Assembly: GCA_023450775.1 (NCBI GenBank)
Contig: JAEXGP010000266.1
Span: 1-9,942 of the forward strand
Reading direction: 5' to 3'
From: Actinomycetes bacterium
GTDB lineage: Bacteria > Actinomycetota > Acidimicrobiia > Acidimicrobiales > Microtrichaceae
DNA: 9,942 nucleotides
In this document: positions 1-6,556 of the stretch, piece after piece
Position numbering within the stretch: position 1 is the stretch's first letter
Layout: each line of letters begins with the position of its first letter
Translations under genes and position numbers: made by a program
The notes under the pieces: model-generated
What the model saw: the letters and a program-made list of their open reading frames with translations, nothing else
The model's database searches: none
What the model was told of the DNA's origin: nothing

Positions 1-1
1 C

Positions 2-118
2 CGCACGCACCTGCCGCTGCTCGCGGCGCGCCAGCTGCAGCACCTGCCGCCGGTGATGCGCCGGCTCCACGCCGACTGGGTGCGCAGCCGCGAGCGGTCA
101 CCCGACCCACGGCGCTGA
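2..118 (+). CDS. 3' end of an unrecognised protein gene (partial)
   Basis: An open frame runs in from the left edge and stops at TGA 116-118, giving the last 38 residues (beginning RTHLPLLAARQLQHLPPVMR). Nearly every third codon position is G or C, as in the real genes of this window. The peptide is Arg- and Leu-rich, with a short amphipathic stretch around the Gln-His-Leu-Pro-Pro segment and a charged Arg-rich end. I do not recognise the family, and too little is visible to assign a function. It converges on the ABC transporter operon, with 74 bp between the two stop codons. The coding call rests on codon composition and on the stop lying just before a hairpin. Confidence 0.5.
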   Translation, partial: RTHLPLLAARQLQHLPPVMRRLHADWVRSRERSPDPRR

Positions 119-164
119 TCCGCGGAGCTTCGCTGCCGAGCTCGCGGCGGGCCGATCGCCAACG

Positions 165-192
165 GCCTCGGCGGCCGCTTCGCCGACGAGGC
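165..192. terminator. Hairpin between convergent genes, candidate bidirectional terminator
   Basis: On the plus strand GCCTCG (165-170) pairs with CGAGGC (187-192). A G/A mismatch follows, then CGGC (172-175) pairs with GCCG (182-185) around the loop CGCTTC. The hairpin sits between the stop of the upstream plus-strand gene and the stop of the minus-strand ATPase gene, where a shared terminator is expected. There is no T-tract on either side, so it would have to work as the U-less type often proposed in high-GC actinobacteria. In such GC-rich DNA a stem of this size can also arise by chance. Confidence 0.4.
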
Positions 193-1311
193 TCAGCGCT
201 CCCGCGGGAACGCCACGGCGGTCCCCCGCACGCCGATCGCGAGCTCGTCGCCGGGTGCGACGTCGACGGTGGTCGACGGCCAGCGTGCCCGCACCGATGC
301 ATGTGCCACCTCGAGCTCCACCACCATGTCGGCCCCTTCGAAGCGGGTGCGCCGGACCGTGGCGGTCACGGCCCCGACCACGCCCTCACCGGACGGCACG
401 ACCTGCTCAGGTCGCAGGCACACGTGGACCGGTCCGGACGCGACCGAGCCGTTCGACGGCACGGCCACCGGGAACGTCCCGATCGCACAGCGCGCCGTCG
501 CCGTGGACACCGCCTGTCCGTCCGGCGGGGCTGCAGCGTCGACCAGCTCGCCGGGGACGACGACCGCCTCGCCCAGGAACTCGGCCACCCACATGTCGGA
601 GGGCCGCCGGTACAGCTCGACCGGGTCGCCCACCTGCGCGATCCGCCCGTCGCGCATGATCGCCACGCGGTCCGCCATCGACAGCGCCTCGTCCTGGTCG
701 TGGGTGACCAGGACCGCGGTCGTCCCCGTCGACCGGATCAGGTCCGCCACCTCGGCCCGCAGCGATCGCCGGAGCGACGCGTCGAGGGCGCTGAACGGCT
801 CGTCGAGCAGCACGACCTCGGGCGAGGGCGCCAACGCCCGGATCAGGGCCACGCGTTGCTGCTGCCCGCCCGAGAGCTCGTGTGGACGCCGGCCGCCCAT
901 GCCCGCCAGGTCCACCAGCTCGAGCAGCTCTTCGACCCTGGCTGCCCTCTCCGAGCGCGACCAACGGTGGAGACCGAAGCCCACGTTGCCCGCCACGTCG
1001 AGGTGCGGGAACAGCGCGCCCTCCTGCGGGACCAGTCCGACCCGTCGACGCTCCGGCGGGACGTGGACGCGATCGCCGTCGAGCAGCTCACCGCCGACGT
1101 GCACGGTGCCCGAGTCGGCGCGCTCGGTACCTGCCAGCACGCGCAGCAGCGTGGTCTTGCCGCTGCCCGAGGGGCCGAGGACGGCGGTGACCGACCCGAC
1201 CGGCACGGTCAGGTCGACCCCGTCCAACGCGGCCACCGGCGGTCGCACGGGGAACGTGCGACGGAGGTCCGACACCTCCACCGCCGGAGTGTCAGGGTCC
1301 GGCGCGCTCAC
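193..1311 (-). CDS. Ferric-iron-type ABC transporter ATP-binding protein (FbpC/PotA-like)
   Basis: Cytoplasmic ATPase of 372 residues that would power import by the permease and lipoprotein encoded just upstream. Visible motifs are Walker A GPSGSGKTT (46-54), Q-loop Q96 in VPQEGALFPH, signature LSGGQQQRVAL (146-156), Walker B VVLLDEP (166-172), D-loop SALD (174-177) and switch histidine H204 in VLVTHD. Residues from about 240 to 372 resemble the TOBE-like regulatory tail of the Fbp/Pot/Mal ATPase group, including an LRPEQV segment. The start is GTG at 1311: it overlaps the permease stop as GTGA, has AGGAG nine bases upstream (1321-1325), and puts the ABC fold at the usual distance from the N-terminus. 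A longer in-frame ATG version from 1581 would add 90 arginine-rich residues inside the permease gene and is not credible. The iron assignment comes from its partners; ATPases of this group also serve polyamine, sulfate, thiamine or sugar importers. Confidence 0.93.
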   Translation of the reverse strand: MSAPDPDTPAVEVSDLRRTFPVRPPVAALDGVDLTVPVGSVTAVLGPSGSGKTTLLRVLAGTERADSGTVHVGGELLDGDRVHVPPERRRVGLVPQEGALFPHLDVAGNVGFGLHRWSRSERAARVEELLELVDLAGMGGRRPHELSGGQQQRVALIRALAPSPEVVLLDEPFSALDASLRRSLRAEVADLIRSTGTTAVLVTHDQDEALSMADRVAIMRDGRIAQVGDPVELYRRPSDMWVAEFLGEAVVVPGELVDAAAPPDGQAVSTATARCAIGTFPVAVPSNGSVASGPVHVCLRPEQVVPSGEGVVGAVTATVRRTRFEGADMVVELEVAHASVRARWPSTTVDVAPGDELAIGVRGTAVAFPRER

Positions 1312-2822
1312 GACTCGGCGCTCCTGCGGACCGTGCGATCGCCGACGAGTCCGAGCAGCGCCGCCGGCAGGGCGGCGAGCACGACGATGGCCACCGCGTA
1401 CGGCACGGCCTGCGAGCGCGAGAGCGAGGACGTGTGGTCCCACAGGCGAGTCGCGAGCGTGTCGAACTCGGTGGGACGGAGGAACAGCGTGGCCGGCAGC
1501 TCCTTCATCACGGTCAGGAAGACGAGCGTCGCCGCGATGCCGGCGCCGGGCGCGACGAGCCGCCAGGTCACGGCCCACCACGTGGCCACCGGCCCGCGCC
1601 CGAGCGTCCGCGACACCTCCTCGAGCGAGCGCGGCACCTGCGCGACCGCCGAGCTCAGCACTCCCAGGGCGAGCGAGAGGAACAGCACGAGGTACGCGAG
1701 CACGAGCATCGGGATCCGCTGGTAGAGCGACGGCAGCGCCCGGATGCCGAAGAACACGACGCTGAGCCCGACGACGACGCCGGGCAGGGCGTGACCCGCG
1801 TAGGCCGCGGCGGAGGCGGCGCCGGCCATGCGGCCCGGATGGCGGATCGTCAGGAACGCGAGCGGGAGCCCGAGCGCGACCACCGCGAGCGCGCCGAGCG
1901 CCGCCACCTCGAGCGTGTTGAGCACCGCCGGGAGGAGCTCCGACCAGTCGGGCGCCCAGTCACCACGTGTGGCCCACTGACGGAGGCCGCGGCCGGGCAC
2001 GCCGACCGCGACGAGGAGCACCGCGACCGGGACGGCGACCGCGGCCCACCGCCAGCGCCCGAGCGCGGACAGCGACTGCGGTCGCAACGGTCCTCGCCCG
2101 GCGGCCTCGGCACCGGAGCGGCGCTCGACGCGCATCGCGACCGTGGCCACGCCGACCGCCAGCACCGCGAGCAGGCAGCCGAGGACCGCCGCGGTCGTGC
2201 GGTCGAACGACGCCCGGTACGAGCGGTAGATGGCGTGCGTCAGGACCTGGTACCGCATGGTCGCCACGGCGCCGAAGTCGCTGAGCACGTACAGCCCGAC
2301 CAGCAGCGCCCCTCCGAGGACCGCCAGCCGCACCTGCGGCAGCGTGACGTGGACGAACGTCGCGAACCGCCCCCGGCCGAGGGTCTGGGCGACGTCGGAC
2401 AGCTCCGGATCGCAGCGCCGCATCGCGGCCAGCGTCGGCAGGTACACGTACGGATACGAGATCGTGATCAGCACGATCACCGCTCCCCACCGACCCGCGA
2501 GGTTCGGGAACCATCCGATCCAGCCCCACGCGGCCACGTACGACGGGATCGCGAGCGGCACCGCGAGCGCCACCTGCCACGCCCGACGGCCTGGCAGGTC
2601 GGTGCTCGACACCAACCACGCCAGGCCGACGCCGAGCACGACGCAGCCGGCCGTGACGATCAGCCCGAGCTCGACCGAGCGCCACACGAGGCGGAGCGTC
2701 GTCGAGCGGGTGGCCGTGTCGAGCGCGGCGTCCCAGCCGCGCTCGCCGGCGCGCATGACGAGGTAGACGAGCGGCAGCGCCGCGACGGCGACCGCGATCA
2801 GCCCGATGAGCGACAACCCCAC
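1308..2822 (-). CDS. Fused two-domain ABC transporter permease, ferric iron type (FbpB-like)
   Basis: Integral membrane protein, 504 residues from GTG 2822, with two copies of the binding-protein-dependent transport permease domain in one chain, as in FbpB/SfuB ferric iron permeases. Hydrophobic segments occur at about 2-23, 50-71, 82-103, 113-132, 166-186, 212-230, 259-276, 302-326, 337-360, 371-395, 424-438 and 472-493. Each half has an EAA-type loop for docking the ATPase: SDVAQTLGRGRFATFVHVTL (142-161) and EEVSRTLGRGPVATWWAVTW (401-420). MKELPATLFLRP (439-450) is typical of iron-type permeases. The stop overlaps the ATPase start. The start is uncertain. GTG 2822 lacks a clear Shine-Dalgarno and leaves out an upstream in-frame stretch with six prolines and six arginines right before the first membrane segment, which looks like a real cytoplasmic N-terminus. 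The only start-like codon covering it is CTG 2922-2924, overlapping the binding-protein stop as CTGA. The product call is firm. Confidence 0.9.
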   Translation of the reverse strand: MGLSLIGLIAVAVAALPLVYLVMRAGERGWDAALDTATRSTTLRLVWRSVELGLIVTAGCVVLGVGLAWLVSSTDLPGRRAWQVALAVPLAIPSYVAAWGWIGWFPNLAGRWGAVIVLITISYPYVYLPTLAAMRRCDPELSDVAQTLGRGRFATFVHVTLPQVRLAVLGGALLVGLYVLSDFGAVATMRYQVLTHAIYRSYRASFDRTTAAVLGCLLAVLAVGVATVAMRVERRSGAEAAGRGPLRPQSLSALGRWRWAAVAVPVAVLLVAVGVPGRGLRQWATRGDWAPDWSELLPAVLNTLEVAALGALAVVALGLPLAFLTIRHPGRMAGAASAAAYAGHALPGVVVGLSVVFFGIRALPSLYQRIPMLVLAYLVLFLSLALGVLSSAVAQVPRSLEEVSRTLGRGPVATWWAVTWRLVAPGAGIAATLVFLTVMKELPATLFLRPTEFDTLATRLWDHTSSLSRSQAVPYAVAIVVLAALPAALLGLVGDRTVRRSAES

Positions 2823-2849
2823 GGGCGCCCGCCGCCGACGCCGTCGGGA

Positions 2850-2867
2850 CGGCGGCGGCGGCGGCGG
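2850..2867. repeat. (CGG)6 trinucleotide repeat encoding six prolines in the permease frame
   Basis: Six uninterrupted CGG units on the plus strand read as six CCG proline codons in the minus-strand permease frame, followed by one Ser codon and then six Arg codons. Changes in copy number would keep the frame. The repeat lies upstream of the GTG chosen as permease start, so it is either in the short gap after the binding-protein gene or in an N-terminal tail of the permease. If translated, a six-proline run would be expected to need elongation factor P. Confidence 0.8.
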
Positions 2868-2920
2868 GACGACCGCGGTCAGCGGTGCCGACGCAGCCGT
2901 GCCGGTCGCGACCGGTGTGC

Positions 2921-4090
2921 TCAGGAGACGTCCAGACCGAGCTCGCCGAGCAGCGCCTGGGTCTCGGCCAGCGAGTCGAGGTCGGTCAGGTCGATCTCCG
3001 GACCCTCGAGCTCGGCGAGCGGCGGCAGACCCTGCGGACCGACGACGCCACCGACGACCGGGTACTCCCACGTCTGCTCGACGAAGTACTTCTGACCCTT
3101 GGCGGAGGTGAGGTAGTCGACCAGCGCCAGCGCTGCGGGGTTCTTCGCGCCCTTGGCGGTGATGCCGACGGCCGTGGCGTTGACGAGGCCGCCCGGGTCG
3201 TCACCGGTCGGGAAGACGAGCTGGGCCTTGAGCTGGTCGCGACCCTCGTGCCGGGCCCAGTAGTAGTGGTTGATGAGCCCGACCGCGACCTCGCCGGAGT
3301 TGACGGCCTCGAGCACGTCGTCGTTGCCCTCGATGGTGGTGACCACCTCGTTCTCCTGCATCCCCTCGAGCCACTCGCGCGCCGCGTCGTCACCCTCGGA
3401 CACACGGAAGCCGGTCACGAAGGCCTGGAAGCCGGCGTTGCCCGGAACGATCGCCACGTCACCCTTGTACGCCGCGTCGGTCAGCGCCTTCACGCACTGC
3501 GGCACCTCGTCGACCTCGTCGGGGTTGTAGGCGATGACGCGGGAGCGGCCGGTCACGCCCACCCACAGGTTGTCGTCGTCCGGCTGGAACCGCTCCTGGA
3601 CCCGCTCGACGATCTCGTCGGGCAGCGGGGTGAGGAGATCCTCCTTGGCCACCGCGCCGACCGCGCCGACCTCCTGGGAGTAGAAGAGGTCGGCCGGCGA
3701 GTCCGCGCCCTCCTCCAGGATCTGCGCGCCCATCTCGGCCGAGCTGCCGTAGCGCACGTCCACGGTCACGCCGGTCAGCCGGCTGAACTCGTCGATCAGC
3801 GGCTGGATCAGCTTCTCGTCCCGGCCGCTGTAGAGCGTGACCGCCTGGCCGCGCAGCGACGGGTCCGGGGTGAACGACACGGGGGTGCCCTCGGCCGCCA
3901 CGCCGGGGGCCGAGAGGTCGAGGTCCGCCGTGGAGATGCCGGGCTCGGGGCAGGGCCCGGCGCCGGCCGCGTCGCCTGCGGTCGTGGTCGTGTCGGCGGC
4001 GCCGTCGTCGCCGTCGTCGCTGGTGCATGCGACGAAGGCGAGCAGCGGGATCGCCAGCAGCGCGAGCCAGGATCGGGTGGAGCGGGTCAT
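2921..4090 (-). CDS. Ferric-iron-type ABC transporter substrate-binding lipoprotein (FbpA/FutA-like)
   Basis: Secreted, membrane-anchored binding protein of 389 residues that would capture the substrate, probably Fe(III), and hand it to the permease. The N-terminus is a lipoprotein signal: Arg3 and Arg6, a hydrophobic core at 8-20, and Cys22 in AFVAC; Phe at -3 is a slightly unusual lipobox. An acidic, Thr/Gly/Ala-rich linker (23-45) follows. The fold starts at VTLYSGRDEKLIQPLIDEF, as in iron-binding proteins, and has the RSRVIAYNPDEV segment and the paired tyrosines Y276-Y277 in NHYYWARHEG, the usual iron ligands of this family. Cys47 and Cys199 are extra cysteines that could form a disulfide. 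The start is ATG 4090, with AAAGGA nine bases upstream (4100-4105); an ATG at 4132 would put 14 charged residues ahead of the signal peptide. It is the first gene of the importer operon. Another metal or an iron chelate cannot be excluded. Confidence 0.92.
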   Translation of the reverse strand: MTRSTRSWLALLAIPLLAFVACTSDDGDDGAADTTTTAGDAAGAGPCPEPGISTADLDLSAPGVAAEGTPVSFTPDPSLRGQAVTLYSGRDEKLIQPLIDEFSRLTGVTVDVRYGSSAEMGAQILEEGADSPADLFYSQEVGAVGAVAKEDLLTPLPDEIVERVQERFQPDDDNLWVGVTGRSRVIAYNPDEVDEVPQCVKALTDAAYKGDVAIVPGNAGFQAFVTGFRVSEGDDAAREWLEGMQENEVVTTIEGNDDVLEAVNSGEVAVGLINHYYWARHEGRDQLKAQLVFPTGDDPGGLVNATAVGITAKGAKNPAALALVDYLTSAKGQKYFVEQTWEYPVVGGVVGPQGLPPLAELEGPEIDLTDLDSLAETQALLGELGLDVS

Positions 4091-4135
4091 CGTCGGTCGT
4101 CCTTTCCGGCGGGGCCCGGTGCAGCGGCGCACGGG

Positions 4136-4153
4136 GCCGGACCAAGGTCCGGC
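4136..4153. promoter_or_regulatory. Perfect 8+2+8 inverted repeat at the iron-importer promoter
   Basis: GCCGGACC and GGTCCGGC flank a central AA, giving a perfect dyad. Read on the minus strand it begins four bases after the candidate -10 hexamer (4157-4162), so it covers the likely transcription start and the first transcribed bases of the binding-protein mRNA. That is a typical place for a repressor operator. A hairpin with a two-base loop is sterically poor, so a DNA-binding site is more likely than an RNA structure. The bound protein, if any, is unknown. Confidence 0.45.
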
Positions 4154-4156
4154 GGA

Positions 4157-4162
4157 ACAGTA
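4157..4162 (-). promoter_or_regulatory. Candidate -10 element (TACTGT) for the iron-importer operon
   Basis: TACTGT on the minus strand matches the actinobacterial TANNNT -10 pattern and lies 66 bases upstream of the binding-protein ATG. No convincing -35 box is seen about 17 bases further up; the best six bases there match TTGACA at about half the positions. The 189-bp gap after pepA is the only long non-coding stretch ahead of the operon, which supports a promoter here. Confidence 0.35.
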
Positions 4163-4179
4163 AGGCGTCCCTAACCCGA
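4161..4179 (-). promoter_or_regulatory. Weak DtxR/IdeR-like operator candidate
   Basis: The minus strand reads TCGGGTTAGGGACGCCTTA. By eye it matches 12 of 19 positions of the DtxR/IdeR consensus TTAGGTTAGGCTAACCTAA, including the central TTAGG and four of the last five bases. It overlaps the candidate -10 and the spacer above it, where an iron-dependent repressor would block transcription. The match is below what good IdeR boxes usually show, so the call leans on the operon's predicted iron function. Confidence 0.25.
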
Positions 4180-4279
4180 GATCCAGCCGGCCCGACGACC
4201 ACGTCGGCAGGCACGCCGATCATCGACTGCGTGGGACCCCGGCCCGCCGCTCCCCGTCGCCCCGGGCCCGCCACGCGCC

Positions 4280-5797
<1,518 letters not shown>

Positions 5798-5803
5798 GTT
5801 CAA

Positions 5804-5808
5804 CCTCC
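5804..5808 (-). promoter_or_regulatory. Strong ribosome binding site of pepA (GGAGG)
   Basis: GGAGG on the minus strand, six bases before GTG 5797, fixes the pepA start. A TGA in the adenosyltransferase frame (5800-5802) lies between this site and the GTG. Confidence 0.85.
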
Positions 5809-5819
5809 GGAGTTCTGCT

Positions 5820-5864
5820 GCGTGATGTGGTGCTGCGTGCTGTGGTGCTGCGCGATGTGGTGCT
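5820..5864. repeat. Three tandem 15-bp repeats between the adenosyltransferase and pepA
   Basis: On the plus strand the units are GCGTGATGTGGTGCT (5820-5834), GCGTGCTGTGGTGCT (5835-5849) and GCGCGATGTGGTGCT (5850-5864). Units one and two differ at one base, as do units one and three. The last bases of the unit, TGCT, also occur just before the first copy. The unit length is a multiple of three, so copy changes add or remove five residues in any frame. Confidence 0.9.
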
Positions 5865-5892
5865 GGTGCGTGCCGTCGCCGCTGGCGGGCGG

Positions 5893-6474
5893 TCAGGCGG
5901 TGCCGTCCACTGACCGGGTCGTGCGCGACGAGCCCTCCTGCCACCGGGCGAGGGCCCACAGGAGGTCCGAGAGCCGGTTGAGGTACGGGCCCACGTGGGA
6001 CCCCTCGTCGGCTGCGGCCAGCGACGCCCGCTCGGCCCGGCGAACGATCGCACGCGCCACGTCGAGGTGGGCGGCGACGACGGTCTCGCCCGGGACGACG
6101 AACTCGCGTGGCGCGTCGAAGCGGCTGGTGACGTCGTCGATGGCGGTCTCGAGGGCGGTGACCATGTCCGCGGTGACCAGGGACGTCCCGGCCGACAGCT
6201 TGTGGCGGTTGCCCGGCGCGGTGGCGAGCTCGGCCATGGCCACCCACAGGTCGCGCTCGATGCCGATCAGCAGCCCGACGAGCTCGTCGTTGGTGTCCGC
6301 CACGTGCGCACCGCCGGGCACCGCGACCGCCGCGTGCGCCCTGGCCACGCCGATCGCGGATTGCGCCTCGTCGATCTCGCCGTAGGCGACCGGGCGGGGG
6401 TCGTCCTTGCGGACCCGCCCGCCGTAGAGCAGTCCGGTGGTGCCGTCGTCACCGGTGCGCGTGTAGATGTCCAT
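5893..6474 (-). CDS. Cob(I)alamin adenosyltransferase, PduO/MMAB type
   Basis: Cytoplasmic enzyme of 193 residues that transfers the adenosyl group of ATP to cob(I)alamin, making coenzyme B12 (adenosylcobalamin). The family's ATP-binding N-terminus is clear: YTRTGDDGTTGLL (4-16), then YGEIDEAQSAIG (31-42). The helical part has EFVVPGET (124-131), RAIVRRAER (141-149) with the conserved arginines, and YLNRLSDLLW (164-173). The length is normal for the family, so the protein is complete at this stop, with about 20 residues after the last conserved helix. The start is ATG 6474. There is no convincing Shine-Dalgarno; a TAGGAT -10 hexamer ends nine bases before the ATG, which fits a leaderless mRNA. 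The gene is divergent from metH across 82 bp and followed by pepA. MetH uses methylcobalamin, so the product would serve other enzymes, such as a mutase or a B12-dependent reductase, not visible here. The frame continues into a His-rich tail after the TGA. Confidence 0.95.
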   Translation of the reverse strand: MDIYTRTGDDGTTGLLYGGRVRKDDPRPVAYGEIDEAQSAIGVARAHAAVAVPGGAHVADTNDELVGLLIGIERDLWVAMAELATAPGNRHKLSAGTSLVTADMVTALETAIDDVTSRFDAPREFVVPGETVVAAHLDVARAIVRRAERASLAAADEGSHVGPYLNRLSDLLWALARWQEGSSRTTRSVDGTA

Positions 6475-6483
6475 CCGGGCGGG

Positions 6484-6489
6484 ATCCTA
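6484..6489 (-). promoter_or_regulatory. Candidate -10 element (TAGGAT) for the adenosyltransferase gene
   Basis: TAGGAT on the minus strand is a good TANNNT hexamer, with nine bases between it and ATG 6474. Transcription would start at or within about three bases of the start codon, giving a leaderless mRNA. No good -35 box is visible. Confidence 0.45.
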
Positions 6490-6540
6490 CCGAGCAGCCG
6501 CCGGGCGGATACCGGAGCGAGGGCGCCTGGGGCCGGCAAG

Positions 6541-6546
6541 TACGCT
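6541..6546 (+). promoter_or_regulatory. Candidate -10 element (TACGCT) for metH
   Basis: TACGCT fits TANNNT and ends ten bases before the metH ATG, so the mRNA would have almost no leader. This agrees with the lack of a Shine-Dalgarno upstream of metH. No recognisable -35 box is seen. Confidence 0.4.
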
Positions 6547-6556
6547 CGCGGCACCT

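Larger units (their letters stand above)
5803..5892 (-). other. Open His/Gln-rich extension in the adenosyltransferase frame beyond its stop
   Basis: Past the adenosyltransferase TGA (5893-5895) the same frame stays open for 30 codons, to a second TGA at 5800-5802, two bases before the pepA GTG. It would encode PPASGDG, then a tail with seven histidines and five glutamines in five-residue units of the form x-Gln-His-His-Ile/Ser, then NSGG. Of the 30 codons, 28 end in G or C; the two exceptions fall in the pepA ribosome binding site. This third-position bias and the tight spacing to pepA suggest that the stretch is, or recently was, translated as the end of the adenosyltransferase. His-rich tails elsewhere often bind metal ions. 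It may instead be plain non-coding repeat DNA. Confidence 0.4.

Noticed and set aside
1312..1581. A 90-residue N-terminal extension of the ATPase from an upstream ATG
   Set aside because: It lies inside the permease gene, is Arg/His-rich noise, and the GTG at 1311 has a ribosome binding site and a GTGA overlap.
4180..4279. Terminator after pepA: GCGTGG and CCACGC can pair across a long GC-rich loop, and TCGGC/GCCGA form a 5-bp stem
   Set aside because: The first has a loop of over 35 bases, the second is short, and neither has a T-tract; neither stands out from the background of this GC-rich gap.
5798..6247. A 150-residue N-terminal extension of pepA
   Set aside because: It overlaps the adenosyltransferase gene in another frame and is Arg/Pro/His-rich. 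The GTG at 5797 has a near-ideal GGAGG site and gives the standard family length.
6475..6556. Cobalamin riboswitch upstream of metH or the adenosyltransferase
   Set aside because: I see no B12-box-like conserved core, and 82 bp shared by two promoters is far too short for the roughly 200-base element.
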